Of a DNA stretch of 64,000 nt, positions 44,688 to 53,977 are shown piece after piece. Location of the stretch: the NCBI GenBank assembly GCA_029210325.1, contig JARGPU010000003.1, positions 1 to 64,000 on the forward strand, in the 5' to 3' direction. Numbering within the stretch: position 1 is the stretch's first letter; each line of letters starts with the position of its first letter. This DNA comes from Alcanivoracaceae bacterium. Its GTDB lineage: Bacteria; Pseudomonadota; Gammaproteobacteria; Pseudomonadales; Alcanivoracaceae. The notes beneath the pieces are model-generated. The model saw only the letters and a list, made by a program, of their open reading frames with translations. It was not told the origin of the DNA and searched no databases. The translations under genes were made by a program, and so were the position numbers.

Positions 44688-45089
44688 ATGTTGTGGCTAA
44701 AAGCATTCTTTGCCGGATTTATCGCGACTATCGTTTTTCACCAAGGTGTCGTTGGCCTGTTTTGGTTGGCGGGTGTGATACCTAATGCACCATGGAATAT
44801 GTCAGCGGTACCGCCTTTGGGGGTGCCTCAGGTAATCTCGCTGGCGTTCTTTGGCGGTCTGTGGGGAATGCCAGTATGGTGGCTGATTCGTCGTTGGCAT
44901 GGAGCTTTGCTGTGGTTGTCTGCACTGGCCGTTGGGGCGGTGGGGCCCACGGCAGTTGCAATGCTGGTGGTATTTCCGCTGAAGGGCTTGGCCGTGGGGC
45001 TGACAACAGTAATAGGCGGGTTAATTGTGAATGGTGCCTGGGGGATTGGCGTGGTCTGTGTAATGCGCTGGCTTTTCAAGGTTCGCTGA
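44688..45089 (+). CDS. Small four-span membrane protein
   Basis: A 133-residue hydrophobic protein with four predicted spans (AFFAGFIATIVFHQGVVGLFWLAGV, VISLAFFGGLWGMPVWWLI, LLWLSALAVGAVGPTAVAMLVV, GLTTVIGGLIVNGAWGIGVVCVM). GGAG nine bases upstream of ATG 44688 fixes the start. It follows the PLD gene by 35 bases, so they may be cotranscribed, and its 3' end overlaps the convergent solute-binding gene by 14 bases. Function unknown. Confidence 0.8.
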   Translation: MLWLKAFFAGFIATIVFHQGVVGLFWLAGVIPNAPWNMSAVPPLGVPQVISLAFFGGLWGMPVWWLIRRWHGALLWLSALAVGAVGPTAVAMLVVFPLKGLAVGLTTVIGGLIVNGAWGIGVVCVMRWLFKVR

Positions 45090-45858
45090 CGGGTTCGCTG
45101 CCCAGATAACGACTCATTATCTCATCCAGCGAGCCGTTGGCCTTTAGCTGTGTCAGGCCAGCGTTAAACTGATCACGCACCGCCGCATCCAGAAATGCGG
45201 CATAGCGAGGTGCCGGCTCAAATATGGGATGAATCACATAGTCACCACCAATCTCTCCGCTGCTGGAAAGCTGGCGATGAAAATACTCAAAAATGCGTCT
45301 CTCCATAATGATAACTTCAGCACGTTCCCGGAACAGCATCAGAACCTGTGAGCGTTGATTGCTCACTTCCGGAAAAGCATGGCCATCTCTTATTAGATTT
45401 TCGAACTCTGGGCCAAGAAATTTCTCTGCGTTCTGGAATACTACTACTCGAAGATCAGGCAGCTCGGCAACGCTTTTCAAGGAGAGCAGAGACTTCTTTA
45501 GGGAAATGGCGACGTTCTGATAGTCGATGATCCGGTTACTGTAATGAACCTTCGGTAAAGTGTTGGCTGCCAGGTTATAGACACCGTCGACCTGCTTTTC
45601 TTCAATCATATGCTGCACGCGACGGTTTGGTGCGTAGATAAACTCTACCTGATAGCCGGACGGCTGCAGCGCCTGCTGAATAATCTCCACCACAATACCG
45701 CGATGCTGATCGGTAATGACATACGGGGGAATGGAAGAGGATGTCGCAATCAGCAGCTCGCGGGCATGTCCCAGGCTGCTAAGCAGTAGGCTGCTCAACA
45801 ATAGGCAAAGTGCCACCATGGAAAGAGTGCCGGCGTTTGTTGCTGATGAGCTATGCAT
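45076..45858 (-). CDS. Periplasmic solute-binding protein, SBP_bac_3 family, without ABC partners
   Basis: A 260-residue exported protein (signal MVALCLLLSSLLLSSLGHARE) of the polar amino acid-binding fold: SSIPPYVITDQHRGIVVEIIQQAL, then VYNLAANTLP and the end LKANGSLDEIMSRYL. There is no permease or ATPase gene nearby, so it may be an orphan sensor or scavenger rather than a transporter component. Overlaps the convergent membrane protein gene by 14 bases. Confidence 0.87.
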   Translation of the reverse strand: MHSSSATNAGTLSMVALCLLLSSLLLSSLGHARELLIATSSSIPPYVITDQHRGIVVEIIQQALQPSGYQVEFIYAPNRRVQHMIEEKQVDGVYNLAANTLPKVHYSNRIIDYQNVAISLKKSLLSLKSVAELPDLRVVVFQNAEKFLGPEFENLIRDGHAFPEVSNQRSQVLMLFRERAEVIIMERRIFEYFHRQLSSSGEIGGDYVIHPIFEPAPRYAAFLDAAVRDQFNAGLTQLKANGSLDEIMSRYLGSEPVSEP

Positions 45859-45876
45859 ACTCTGAGGCTACCACAG

Positions 45877-47088
45877 CTATTCAGTGACCACACCAAACTG
45901 CTCCAATAGCTCCTTGCTTGGGAAGCCATCGGCAATCTGGCCGTTTGATTTCTGGTAGCGGCTGATGGCGGCGCGGGTGCCTGGGCCCAGTACGCCATCT
46001 GCATTGCCCGCTGCAAAGCCCTGTTCATTGAGTGTCTGTTGCAGTTGCACTACCTGATCACGGTTCAGTCGTGGCGATTGAACAGGATCACGGGAGAGTT
46101 TGCCGGCACCATTAATGCGATCTGCCAAATGGCCAACTGCCAGAGCATAGGCCTCGGCCCGGTTCCAGCGCATGATGACATGGAAGTTTTCGTATACCAG
46201 AAATGCTGGGCCTTGATGCCCCGAAGGCACCAGTAGCGACGCTTGCATATCTACTTTGGGCAGAGCACTGCCATTGGCCTGACGAACACCCAGCTTGCTC
46301 CATTGCTCCAGGCTCAGGGTTTGGCTCAGACCGGTATTGTCGAAGGCGAAACCGTTTGGCAGTTTGACCTCTCGCCCCCAACGCTCTTCGTTGCGCCAGC
46401 CGATGCCGCGAAGAAAGTTAGCAGCGGAGGCCAATGCGTCCGGCAGGCTGCCCCATAAATCGCGCTTGCCATCGCCATCGTAGTCAATGGCGTAGCGGAG
46501 AAAGACCGATGGCATAAACTGGGTGTGACCCATGGCGCCCGCCCAGGAGCCTTGCATCCGTGAGGCGGTAATCGAGCCCTCATCGATAATCTTCAGGGCG
46601 TTGATTAGCTCGCCAGTAAAGTACTCACTGCGGCGTGGGTCACAGGCCAGTGTGGCCAGAGAGTCAAGCACTGGCATCTTGCCGAAGAAGCCGCCGAAAT
46701 TGGTTTCCAGCCCCCAGAATGCGACCAGATATTGGGCAGGCACACCAAACTCCTTGCTAACCCGATCTAGCAGGTTGCGATGCTCGGCAAGCAGTTTACG
46801 GCCGCGGACGATACGATCCTCGGTGACCCGCCTTTCAAAGTAGGTGGCAAAGCTTTCGCTGAACTCTGGTTGGCGGCGATCCAGCTCAATCACTCGTTCA
46901 ACATAATTGACCGCAGCAAGGTCCCGTTCTACCACGGCTTCGCTAATGCCCCGTTGCAGCGCAGTGGATTTCAGTTGTTCCACACAGGTGGCGAAATCTG
47001 CCGCATTTTCTGCCTGTGCGCTGGCAGGAAGAGCAGTCATTAGCGATGGGCAGAGCAGCGTCGATAGCAGTAACTTCCGGGAAAGCAT
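45877..47088 (-). CDS. Lytic murein transglycosylase (MltB/SltB type) with peptidoglycan-binding domain
   Basis: A 403-residue exported enzyme (signal LLSTLLCPSLMTALPASAQA) that cleaves the MurNAc-GlcNAc glycan strand. Catalytic Glu is in YLVAFWGLETNFGGFFGKMPVLDSLATLA; further family motifs are SRMQGSWAGAMGHTQFMPS and DYDGDGKRDLWGSLPDALASAANFL. The last 65 residues are a PG_binding_1 domain (LQQTLNEQGFAAGNADGVLGPGTRAAI). GGAG just upstream supports ATG 47088; the track's 47151 adds an improbable leader. Confidence 0.93.
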   Translation of the reverse strand: MLSRKLLLSTLLCPSLMTALPASAQAENAADFATCVEQLKSTALQRGISEAVVERDLAAVNYVERVIELDRRQPEFSESFATYFERRVTEDRIVRGRKLLAEHRNLLDRVSKEFGVPAQYLVAFWGLETNFGGFFGKMPVLDSLATLACDPRRSEYFTGELINALKIIDEGSITASRMQGSWAGAMGHTQFMPSVFLRYAIDYDGDGKRDLWGSLPDALASAANFLRGIGWRNEERWGREVKLPNGFAFDNTGLSQTLSLEQWSKLGVRQANGSALPKVDMQASLLVPSGHQGPAFLVYENFHVIMRWNRAEAYALAVGHLADRINGAGKLSRDPVQSPRLNRDQVVQLQQTLNEQGFAAGNADGVLGPGTRAAISRYQKSNGQIADGFPSKELLEQFGVVTE

Positions 47089-47128
47089 TTTTACTCCGGG
47101 GAAACAGGTAATGCGGTGTTGGAGCCTG

Positions 47129-48184
47129 TCAAACTGGTGGGGTTCCGTCAATCGAGGTTTTTCGCTCCCCGCTAGTTATTTCAGTGAAGCGACTGGGGGG
47201 GACCTGATAGTGGCGGCGAAAAGCACGGGTAAAGTTGGCCGAGTCACCGTAGCCAAGTTGATGGGCGATATCGGTGACCGACCAGCCCTGATCAAGCAAC
47301 CGGGCTGCTTTACTCATGCGGGCGGAGTTGGCCAGGTCACGAAAGCGTTGGCCCTCCGCTTCAAGACGGCGGTGCAAGGTGCGTGATGACATTTGCATCT
47401 GCTCTGCCAGTTGCTCCAGTGAGGGTATGGCTTCTTCGCTGAGCAGTAGTTGCTGATACAGTCTTGCAGCAATGCTACGTCGAGCCTCCAGTGCGGATAG
47501 CTCATGCTCACATCGAGCGATTGCTTGATGGTGGGCGGCGGCGTCGGCCAAAGCAAAAGGGGTATCGAGAATCGCTTGCGGTATTCGAATACGGTAGCCG
47601 GAGCAGCCGAAGCGCAGGCCATCACGGACTTCTGCCAGCCCATCTCGAATGGCATCGTCTGGCTCTCCGGGCATTTCCAGGCGCAGGCTGGCCGCCTGAT
47701 TGCCGAGCAGAAAACCGGCCATTAGCGAGATGCTGCTGAACAGGGTCTGAATCATAAAGTCTTTGCAGCGCTGACTGAGGCCGGGCAGGGGGCTGATCTG
47801 GACATTGGCAAACTCTCGGTCTTCCGTTACCGACAGCTGTACCAGCTGGCTAATCAGGGGGAAGAAGCGCACCGCGACCTGCAATGCGCTGCGGGCATTT
47901 GCAGCGGTCAGGCCGGCATATCCGGCGCTGCCGTGAGCGCTGATATTCAGGCGCCGCCCTAAAGCCAGTCCTGGCTGGCGGTTTTCACCCAGGCGGATAG
48001 CGTTAGCCAGAAACCGGTCCTGATCATCCAGGCCGATAAAGCCTGTAGCGTCACCGAGCAGGCCTTCACTGATGCCTGTGCCCTCTAGCAAGGCGCTGAC
48101 CGGCACGCCGCGCTCGGCCAGCATGTGCTGGACTGCGGCGAAGTAGCGGCTGGCGGTCAGGGCTTCGGTAGATGTCATGGCCAT
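47129..48184 (-). CDS. AraC-family regulator beside alkB
   Basis: A 351-residue regulator with the same two-part layout as the one at 38733: ligand domain (ALGRRLNISAHGSAGYAGLTAANARSALQVAVRFF) and AraC helix-turn-helix (LAEQMQMSSRTLHRRLEAEG, IAHQLGYGDSANFTRAFRRHY). It is divergent from alkB across 111 bases with a palindrome in between, so it probably senses an alkane-derived compound and controls alkB; this is inferred from position and from known AlkS-independent AraC control of alkB in related genera. Confidence 0.9.
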   Translation of the reverse strand: MAMTSTEALTASRYFAAVQHMLAERGVPVSALLEGTGISEGLLGDATGFIGLDDQDRFLANAIRLGENRQPGLALGRRLNISAHGSAGYAGLTAANARSALQVAVRFFPLISQLVQLSVTEDREFANVQISPLPGLSQRCKDFMIQTLFSSISLMAGFLLGNQAASLRLEMPGEPDDAIRDGLAEVRDGLRFGCSGYRIRIPQAILDTPFALADAAAHHQAIARCEHELSALEARRSIAARLYQQLLLSEEAIPSLEQLAEQMQMSSRTLHRRLEAEGQRFRDLANSARMSKAARLLDQGWSVTDIAHQLGYGDSANFTRAFRRHYQVPPSRFTEITSGERKTSIDGTPPV

Positions 48185-48201
48185 ACGCTAGCGCAAATTG
48201 C

Positions 48202-48220
48202 TCTGTCTGAAAATGACAGA
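48202..48220. promoter_or_regulatory. Palindromic operator in the araC/alkB divergent gap
   Basis: TCTGTC-N7-GACAGA is a perfect 6-bp inverted repeat about 18 bases from the regulator start and 75 from alkB. The half-site GACAG recurs in the operator at 38681, though the spacing differs. Confidence 0.55.
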
Positions 48221-48295
48221 TTGCTGTCGGTCTCTGACCTGCGCCGCAGGGCTGCTCGGAGCAAAGTGGCTTCAATGTCATAAACCCGGAGTCTG

Positions 48296-49456
48296 ATGAT
48301 GTTCTCCCGTTTACCCCCCAGCGTGATGATTGCCCTGAAGTCTGTGCTGTATCTGATGGTCTATGTGGTGGCCTGGCTGCCTTACAACGCCTGGCAGAAC
48401 ATGCAGGAGAGCGGTCAATACAACCTGTATGCCTGGTGGCCCCTGTTCCTGATCTTTGCCGTGTTGCCGATTGTCGATCATCTGGTTGGTCAGGATCCCG
48501 CCAACCCGACCGACGAGCAGGTCGAAAAGATGTCCAGGCAGTGGTGGTACTCGGTGCTGACGGTACTGGTCGTACCGACCCAGTTTGTCGTGCTGGCTTT
48601 TGGGGCCTGGGTATTTGTTGAAGCTCAGCAGCAGTTTTCCCTGCTCGGCCAGATTGGTTGGGTTCTGTCCTGCGGCATCGTTAGCGCAATTCTTGCCATT
48701 AACGTTGGCCATGAACTGATCCATAAGCGTAATCGTATTGAGAACTGGGGTGGTGGACTGCTCTATGCGTCGGTTTGCTATCCGGGTTTCAAGGTGGAGC
48801 ATGTGCGGGGCCACCACGTCACCGTATCGACTCCAGAAGATGCATCATCCTCTCGCTATGGTCAGAGTCTTTATGCGTTCTTGCCGCACGCCTATAAGCA
48901 TAATTTCCTCAATGCCTGGAAGCTGGAGGCAGAGCGCCTGCGCCGCAAAGGTCTGCCCGCGTTGCATTGGCGCAATGAGTTGATCTGGTGGCATGCGGTC
49001 AGCTTGCTGATGATGGTGGCGTTTGCCACCGCGTTTGGCTGGTTGGGATTGGTGTTCTATCTTGGTGTCAGCTGGATGAGCTTTACTACTCTGGAAATTA
49101 TTAACTATGTGGAGCACTACGGCCTGCATCGACGCAAGTTGGAAAACGGCAAGTACGAGCGCACAACGCCGGCACACTCCTGGAACAGTAACTATCTACT
49201 GACCAATATGGGTCTGTTCCATCTGCAGCGTCACTCGGATCATCACGCCTTTCCTAATCGTCGTTATCAGGTTCTGCGTCACTATGATGAATCGCCACAG
49301 CTGCCCACCGGTTATGCCGGCATGTATCTGCTGGCACTGGTACCGCCGCTGTGGTTCCGGGTAATGAACCCGCGCGTGGAGGCCTATTACAAAGGTGAAG
49401 AGTGGCAGCTTTCCGCAAAACAGTTCGAGCAGGCGGCCAAGGCACACACCGTCTGA
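48296..49456 (+). CDS. alkB: Alkane 1-monooxygenase AlkB
   Basis: A 386-residue integral membrane diiron hydroxylase converting medium-chain alkanes to 1-alkanols with rubredoxin as electron donor. All histidine boxes are present: NVGHELIHKRN, EHVRGHHVTVSTPEDASSSR, NYVEHYGLHR and LQRHSDHHAFPNRRYQ, and six membrane spans are visible before and between them. The start is ATG 48296 (a second ATG follows at once) with CCGGAG upstream. Rubredoxin genes are not adjacent. Confidence 0.97.
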   Translation: MMFSRLPPSVMIALKSVLYLMVYVVAWLPYNAWQNMQESGQYNLYAWWPLFLIFAVLPIVDHLVGQDPANPTDEQVEKMSRQWWYSVLTVLVVPTQFVVLAFGAWVFVEAQQQFSLLGQIGWVLSCGIVSAILAINVGHELIHKRNRIENWGGGLLYASVCYPGFKVEHVRGHHVTVSTPEDASSSRYGQSLYAFLPHAYKHNFLNAWKLEAERLRRKGLPALHWRNELIWWHAVSLLMMVAFATAFGWLGLVFYLGVSWMSFTTLEIINYVEHYGLHRRKLENGKYERTTPAHSWNSNYLLTNMGLFHLQRHSDHHAFPNRRYQVLRHYDESPQLPTGYAGMYLLALVPPLWFRVMNPRVEAYYKGEEWQLSAKQFEQAAKAHTV

Positions 49457-49578
49457 CTATTCAGCCATGGGAAAATGGTGTGTAGATCTATCTTTTGTGC
49501 CATTGACTGATATCAAGAGGAAAGAACCTTTTGCCGCTATCCTGAACGCTGATTTTTGTGCGAAGGCAGGAGATGGAG

Positions 49579-50025
49579 GTGGTGAATAAGCAGCTCCGCG
49601 CACTACTGGGAATTTGTTTTCTGGTAGTGGGGCTGCCTGCCGGGGCTGAGGAAAAACAATGTCCTCAGCCCCGATTTACCGGGCAGGCGCCTACAGAGTA
49701 TCTGATCAAGGAAAATCCACTGAAGGCCAGCCGCTCAGTGCTTGGCGCAGGTAAGCGACTTTATCTGGGGAAGGTCAAGGGCAGCGGTCCGGGTTGTGCG
49801 GTTTGTCATGGCAGCAAGGGGGATGGCCAGGGTCCACTGGCGGCCAGTTCTAACCCACCGCCGCGGGACTTTACCTGCGCACAAACCATAAACGGCATTC
49901 CGGACGGGCAGCTTTTCTGGATTATTCGCCACGGCTCGCCGGAAACTTCAATGCCAGCTCATCCGCAACTGGATGATCAGCAGATATGGCAGCTTGTCCA
50001 CGTGCTCCGTCGCCTGGCCCGCTGA
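49579..50025 (+). CDS. Small exported mono-haem cytochrome c
   Basis: A 148-residue protein with a signal peptide (LGICFLVVGLPAGAEE) and one haem site, CAVCHGSKGDGQGPLA, with Met (ETSMPAHPQL) as probable distal ligand: a class I cytochrome c of the periplasm. The start is a GTG (49579 or 49582) with AGGAG at good spacing; the track's 49558 GTG and the in-frame ATG at 49573 have no usable ribosome-binding site. It lies 120 bases after alkB in the same direction and may be cotranscribed, though it is not a known AlkB partner. Confidence 0.82.
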   Translation: MVNKQLRALLGICFLVVGLPAGAEEKQCPQPRFTGQAPTEYLIKENPLKASRSVLGAGKRLYLGKVKGSGPGCAVCHGSKGDGQGPLAASSNPPPRDFTCAQTINGIPDGQLFWIIRHGSPETSMPAHPQLDDQQIWQLVHVLRRLAR

Positions 50026-50101
50026 TATCCTGCACCGTCACGTTCACTCCTGTGTTGCGCCGTAACCGGCTAGAATGATGGCTGATTTGCGAGAGACGCC
50101 G

Positions 50102-51577
50102 ATGACATCATTCAAGTTTGATAATAGCTATGCCAGTTTGCCCGAGGCGTTTTGCCGGCCATGTTCTCCCACAGCGGTTGCGGCCCCTGGGTTGATTTCC
50201 CTGAATAGTTCTCTGGCGACGGAGCTGGGGCTGGATTTAGGCGGCCTGGATGACAGCGCTCTGGCGCAGATCTTTTCCGGCAATCAACTGCTCGTTGGCT
50301 CGCAGCCGGTAGCCACGGTTTACGCTGGACATCAGTTCGGTGGCTTTAATCCACAGCTGGGTGATGGTCGGGCAATCCTGCTGGGTGAGGTCGTCGATCC
50401 GCATGGTCGACGCCGTGACATCCAGCTTAAGGGAGCGGGGCGGACGCCCTACTCAAGGGGCGGCGACGGTCGTTCTCCTCTTGGCCCGGTGATGCGTGAA
50501 TATCTTGTTAGCGAGGCCATGCATGCCCTCGGTGTGCCGACTACTCGCGCACTGGCGGCAGTGACCAGCGGTGAAAAGGTGTACCGGGATGAAGCCCTGC
50601 CCGGCGCCGTTCTGACCAGAGTCGCTGCCAGTCATATCCGTGTCGGTACTTTTGAGTTTTTTGCAGCTCGTGGAGATATGGAAAACCTGCGCCGACTTGC
50701 GGATTACGTGATAGAGCGGCACTACCCCGCAGCACGGGACAGTGATAATCCGTACCTGAGCTTGCTGAATGCAGTAGCGGATAATCAGGTGGCTTTGATT
50801 GCCCGCTGGATGAGCATTGGTTTTATTCACGGCGTGATGAATACGGATAATGTGTTGGTCAGCGGTGAAACCGTTGATTATGGTCCCTGTGCGTTTATGG
50901 ATGCCTACCACCCGCAGACCGTGTTCAGCTCCATCGACCGGCGCGGTCGCTATGCCTATCAGATGCAGCCGGCGATTTGTCAGTGGAATATGGCGCGCTT
51001 TGCCGAATCCCTGGTGCCGTTGCTGGATGATGAGCAAGACAATGCACTGGCCATGGCAACCCAGGTGATTCGCTTGATGATGCCGCGCTATGAGCAGGCC
51101 TGGTTGGCGCAGATGCGCGCCAAACTTGGTCTGTATACCGAGCAGCTATCTGATAAGCAGCTGGTGGAAGATCTGCTAACGGTAATGGATGCCAATGAAG
51201 TGGATTTCACTTTGCTGTTTCGCAGTCTGTGTGAGGCCGCGCAGAACCCGCTGCAGGCTGCTGCGCCGGCGCAGTTGTTTGCCTCCTCGCGGGACTGGCT
51301 TGGCTGGGCCGAGCGTTGGGCGGCAAGGTTGGCCGCCGAGCCTCAATATGCCTCACAGCGGGCAGAGCAGATGCGCCTGGTCAATCCTGCGGTGATTCCT
51401 CGCAACCACCGAGTTCAGCAGGCCATCGACAAGGCCACAGAGTCCGGCGACTTTAGTGACTTTGAGCGGCTCAAGCAGGTGTTGGCTACACCCTATGAAG
51501 ATCACCCGGCTGATGATCCCTGGCTTGGACCACCGCCGGCGGGTGAAAAAGTCTGCCAGACCTTCTGCGGCACTTAA
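50102..51577 (+). CDS. selO: SelO family protein adenylyltransferase (YdiU/UPF0061)
   Basis: A 491-residue pseudokinase-fold enzyme that transfers AMP from ATP to Ser, Thr or Tyr of target proteins. Motifs include YAGHQFGGFNPQLGDGRA, DIQLKGAGRTPYSRGGDGRSPLGPVMREYLVSEAMHALGVPTTRALA, HGVMNTDNVLVSGETVDYGPCAFMD and the closing VIPRNHRVQQAI and PYEDHP. The C-terminus ends KVCQTFCGT, keeping the redox cysteines of bacterial SelO. Start at 50102 is chosen from the family's N-terminus; a TAGAAT -10 (50071-50076) lies just upstream and would place transcription after the track's earlier ATG. Confidence 0.95.
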   Translation: MTSFKFDNSYASLPEAFCRPCSPTAVAAPGLISLNSSLATELGLDLGGLDDSALAQIFSGNQLLVGSQPVATVYAGHQFGGFNPQLGDGRAILLGEVVDPHGRRRDIQLKGAGRTPYSRGGDGRSPLGPVMREYLVSEAMHALGVPTTRALAAVTSGEKVYRDEALPGAVLTRVAASHIRVGTFEFFAARGDMENLRRLADYVIERHYPAARDSDNPYLSLLNAVADNQVALIARWMSIGFIHGVMNTDNVLVSGETVDYGPCAFMDAYHPQTVFSSIDRRGRYAYQMQPAICQWNMARFAESLVPLLDDEQDNALAMATQVIRLMMPRYEQAWLAQMRAKLGLYTEQLSDKQLVEDLLTVMDANEVDFTLLFRSLCEAAQNPLQAAAPAQLFASSRDWLGWAERWAARLAAEPQYASQRAEQMRLVNPAVIPRNHRVQQAIDKATESGDFSDFERLKQVLATPYEDHPADDPWLGPPPAGEKVCQTFCGT

Positions 51578-51601
51578 CCGGCGCTATGGCCGCTTGCCAG
51601 C

Positions 51602-52237
51602 TTAAGGCTGGACGTAGATCAGTGGGCGAAAGCTTTTCAGGTAGGCGGGGAAGCCGTCAACATCCTTGGTGCCACTGAAAGGACCGACGAACAGTCTGAA
51701 CGGATCCGCGCTAACATCCATAAACAGGACCTGTAGTAACGCTGTCTGCGGTAACGGAGAAGCAATGCTACCTACATCGGCGCTGCCAAATTGCCAGGTC
51801 ACTCGACGAACATCGGGCTGAGCGGGCAGGGCGCCCAGATTGTCCTGGGACACCGGGGCGCCGCCATTCAGGGTCTCGACATTGTTGATGTCTGCCCAGC
51901 CCAGAGCCACCTCGATGTTGTTGTCTGCGGCGGCGCGATAGTTATGCCGCCACATCAGGGTTGAGTTGCCGGTGCAGCTGGCGTCACCACTGTCGTGCTC
52001 ATGCTCGCTTAGTTTCAGGGTGTCTTCGCCAAAAAGCCAAAGCTGGCGAATGTGGATGTTATTGGCTGAATCAAAGTGACACGATTCCCAGCTGGAGTCC
52101 TCCACCGAAATGGGAGTGTTCCAGCTATAGGCCGGTACATCGTAGTAGGCCGGAGGATCGACTTCGATCTCACAACCCTGCAGGGATAGGGCAAAAGCGG
52201 CCACAAGGGGCACAAAAACGGGGCGCAGCGCGGTCAT
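51602..52237 (-). CDS. Lipoprotein of unknown function (211 aa)
   Basis: A 211-residue lipoprotein (signal VAAFALSLQGCEIEVDPP). The mature part is beta-rich and acidic with a few cysteines (WESCHFDSANN, DASCTGNSTLMW), suggesting a secreted beta-sandwich. No family recognised. Divergent from the OmpA-family gene across 174 bases. Confidence 0.78.
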   Translation of the reverse strand: MTALRPVFVPLVAAFALSLQGCEIEVDPPAYYDVPAYSWNTPISVEDSSWESCHFDSANNIHIRQLWLFGEDTLKLSEHEHDSGDASCTGNSTLMWRHNYRAAADNNIEVALGWADINNVETLNGGAPVSQDNLGALPAQPDVRRVTWQFGSADVGSIASPLPQTALLQVLFMDVSADPFRLFVGPFSGTKDVDGFPAYLKSFRPLIYVQP

Positions 52238-52411
52238 AGGGTAATATCTCAGGTGTTTTTTCCAAGGTTACTCGTTTAGCCGCTATGCAGCGACCTGCGA
52301 ATCATAACCAGCGCTGGGCTATCCGGGTCAAATGCTCTTGCGATCCGCTATGTATCATGTTGATATCCGTTTTTTAATGCCTGGTCCGAATAATAACAAG
52401 GGTTTGATTTC

Positions 52412-53977
52412 ATGAAACATCTGCGCACGATCCTGATTCATTTTCTGGTGGTCGCCCTGTTGGCACCGGCCCTTGCGGCAGCGGACTCATCCATCGCCAT
52501 CTACCGCCAACTATTCGGCGACGTCAACAAGCAGCTGGAAGCAGCCCGAGAAGCCAACGCTGAAGTCCTGTCCCCGGATCATTTTTCCCGGGCGATGAAG
52601 TACTACAAAGAAGCGGAGACCAATTATAACCAGCGCCGCAATCTGGACGGTGTGCGTGAGGATATCGCCAAGGCACAGGATTGGCTGAGCAAGGCCATGG
52701 AATCAACCAGTGTCTCCGGGATTGCCTTTGCGACCGCCATGCAGACGCGCAAGAACGCTTTATCAGCGGATGCGCCGACCCATGCAAGCCAGGCTTGGGG
52801 GCGCGCAGAGGAAGCATTGAAAGATGCCACCCGCAGAGTGGAAGACGGCGATATTCGCCGTGCTCAGGAACAGGCGCGTAGTGTCACCGAGCTATATCAG
52901 CAGGCAGAGTTGCAGGCAATCAAGACCAACTATCTGAGCGGTGCCCGCGGACTGCTCAAACAGGCGAAAGAAGAAAAAGCGGATCGTTACGCTACCAAAA
53001 CCTTTATCGATGCCAAGCTGCTGCTAGAGCAGGCGGAGCGTGAGCTTACCGAAAACCGCTATGACGCAGATTATCCTCGTGATCTTGCCCGTCGGGCACG
53101 CAACGAAGCGCAGCATGCGATCACTATTACCCGTCTGGCAATTGGTGTGAATAAGAAAGACTTTGCTGTCGAGGACATTATTACCAACTACGAAAAGCCT
53201 TTGATCTCTATCGCTGACGAGCTGAATATCGTGCCCTCGCTGCACGATGGCTATGAGCCTACTCGTGACGCCATTTTGCAGCGTGTGGATGTTCTGCAGA
53301 AGGAATCGCAGGAGCTGGGCCAGCTGCGTCTGGTGGTAGATGACCATGCTGCTGAGATTGCTCGTCTGGCCGCGCTGGTGAAGGATTATGAGCTTAAGCT
53401 GGGTATCTATAACGAGCAGCTTAGCCAGTACAACGAACAGCTGGCGGCGGAAGAACGCTACCGGGCGTTGCTGGCGGAACTGGAAAATATCTTTACCGAG
53501 CAGGAAGCGGAAGTATTCCGTCAGGGCAAAACCCTGATTGTGCGTATGGTTGGTCTTAACTTCGACAGCAACAAGTCTGACCTGAAAACCGAGCACAAGA
53601 GACTATTGGCGAAAGCGGTATATGCCATCCAGCTGGCCAAGTCTGAGTCCGCCACCATTGAAGGACATACGGATTCCCACGGCGGTGATGACTTCAACAT
53701 GAAGCTGTCAGAAGCGCGGGCTAATGCGGTGGTTGAGTATCTGAAAGGTGAGCCTACCCTTGCGAACACTCAGTTGCAGGCTGTGGGCTATGGTGAAACC
53801 CGTCCTATCGCCAACAACGAGTCTGAAGCGGGTCGTACCAAGAACCGTCGTATTGATGTGGTCATTCAGCTGGAAAGAGAGCCAGCCAAGGCAGCAGCTT
53901 CTGCATCGGCTGAGCCTGATGCTAGCGCTGCTGAGCCTGCCGCCACTGACTCGGCGCCAGCCCCGTCCACCCCTTGA
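52412..53977 (+). CDS. OmpA-family protein with DUF4398-type helical N-terminus
   Basis: A 521-residue exported protein (signal VVALLAPALAAADSS). Residues about 25-340 are alpha-helical with coiled-coil character (DUF4398-like YYKEAETNYNQRR, QAWGRAEEALKDATRRVEDGD, RRARNEAQHAI). The C-terminal OmpA domain carries GLNFDSNKSDLKTE, IEGHTDSHGGDDFNMKLSEARANAVVEYL and GYGETRPIANNESEAGRTKNRRIDVVI, which binds peptidoglycan. An Ala/Pro tail of about 35 residues ends the protein. It overlaps the convergent AraC gene by 56 bases at the 3' end. Confidence 0.93.
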   Translation: MKHLRTILIHFLVVALLAPALAAADSSIAIYRQLFGDVNKQLEAAREANAEVLSPDHFSRAMKYYKEAETNYNQRRNLDGVREDIAKAQDWLSKAMESTSVSGIAFATAMQTRKNALSADAPTHASQAWGRAEEALKDATRRVEDGDIRRAQEQARSVTELYQQAELQAIKTNYLSGARGLLKQAKEEKADRYATKTFIDAKLLLEQAERELTENRYDADYPRDLARRARNEAQHAITITRLAIGVNKKDFAVEDIITNYEKPLISIADELNIVPSLHDGYEPTRDAILQRVDVLQKESQELGQLRLVVDDHAAEIARLAALVKDYELKLGIYNEQLSQYNEQLAAEERYRALLAELENIFTEQEAEVFRQGKTLIVRMVGLNFDSNKSDLKTEHKRLLAKAVYAIQLAKSESATIEGHTDSHGGDDFNMKLSEARANAVVEYLKGEPTLANTQLQAVGYGETRPIANNESEAGRTKNRRIDVVIQLEREPAKAAASASAEPDASAAEPAATDSAPAPSTP

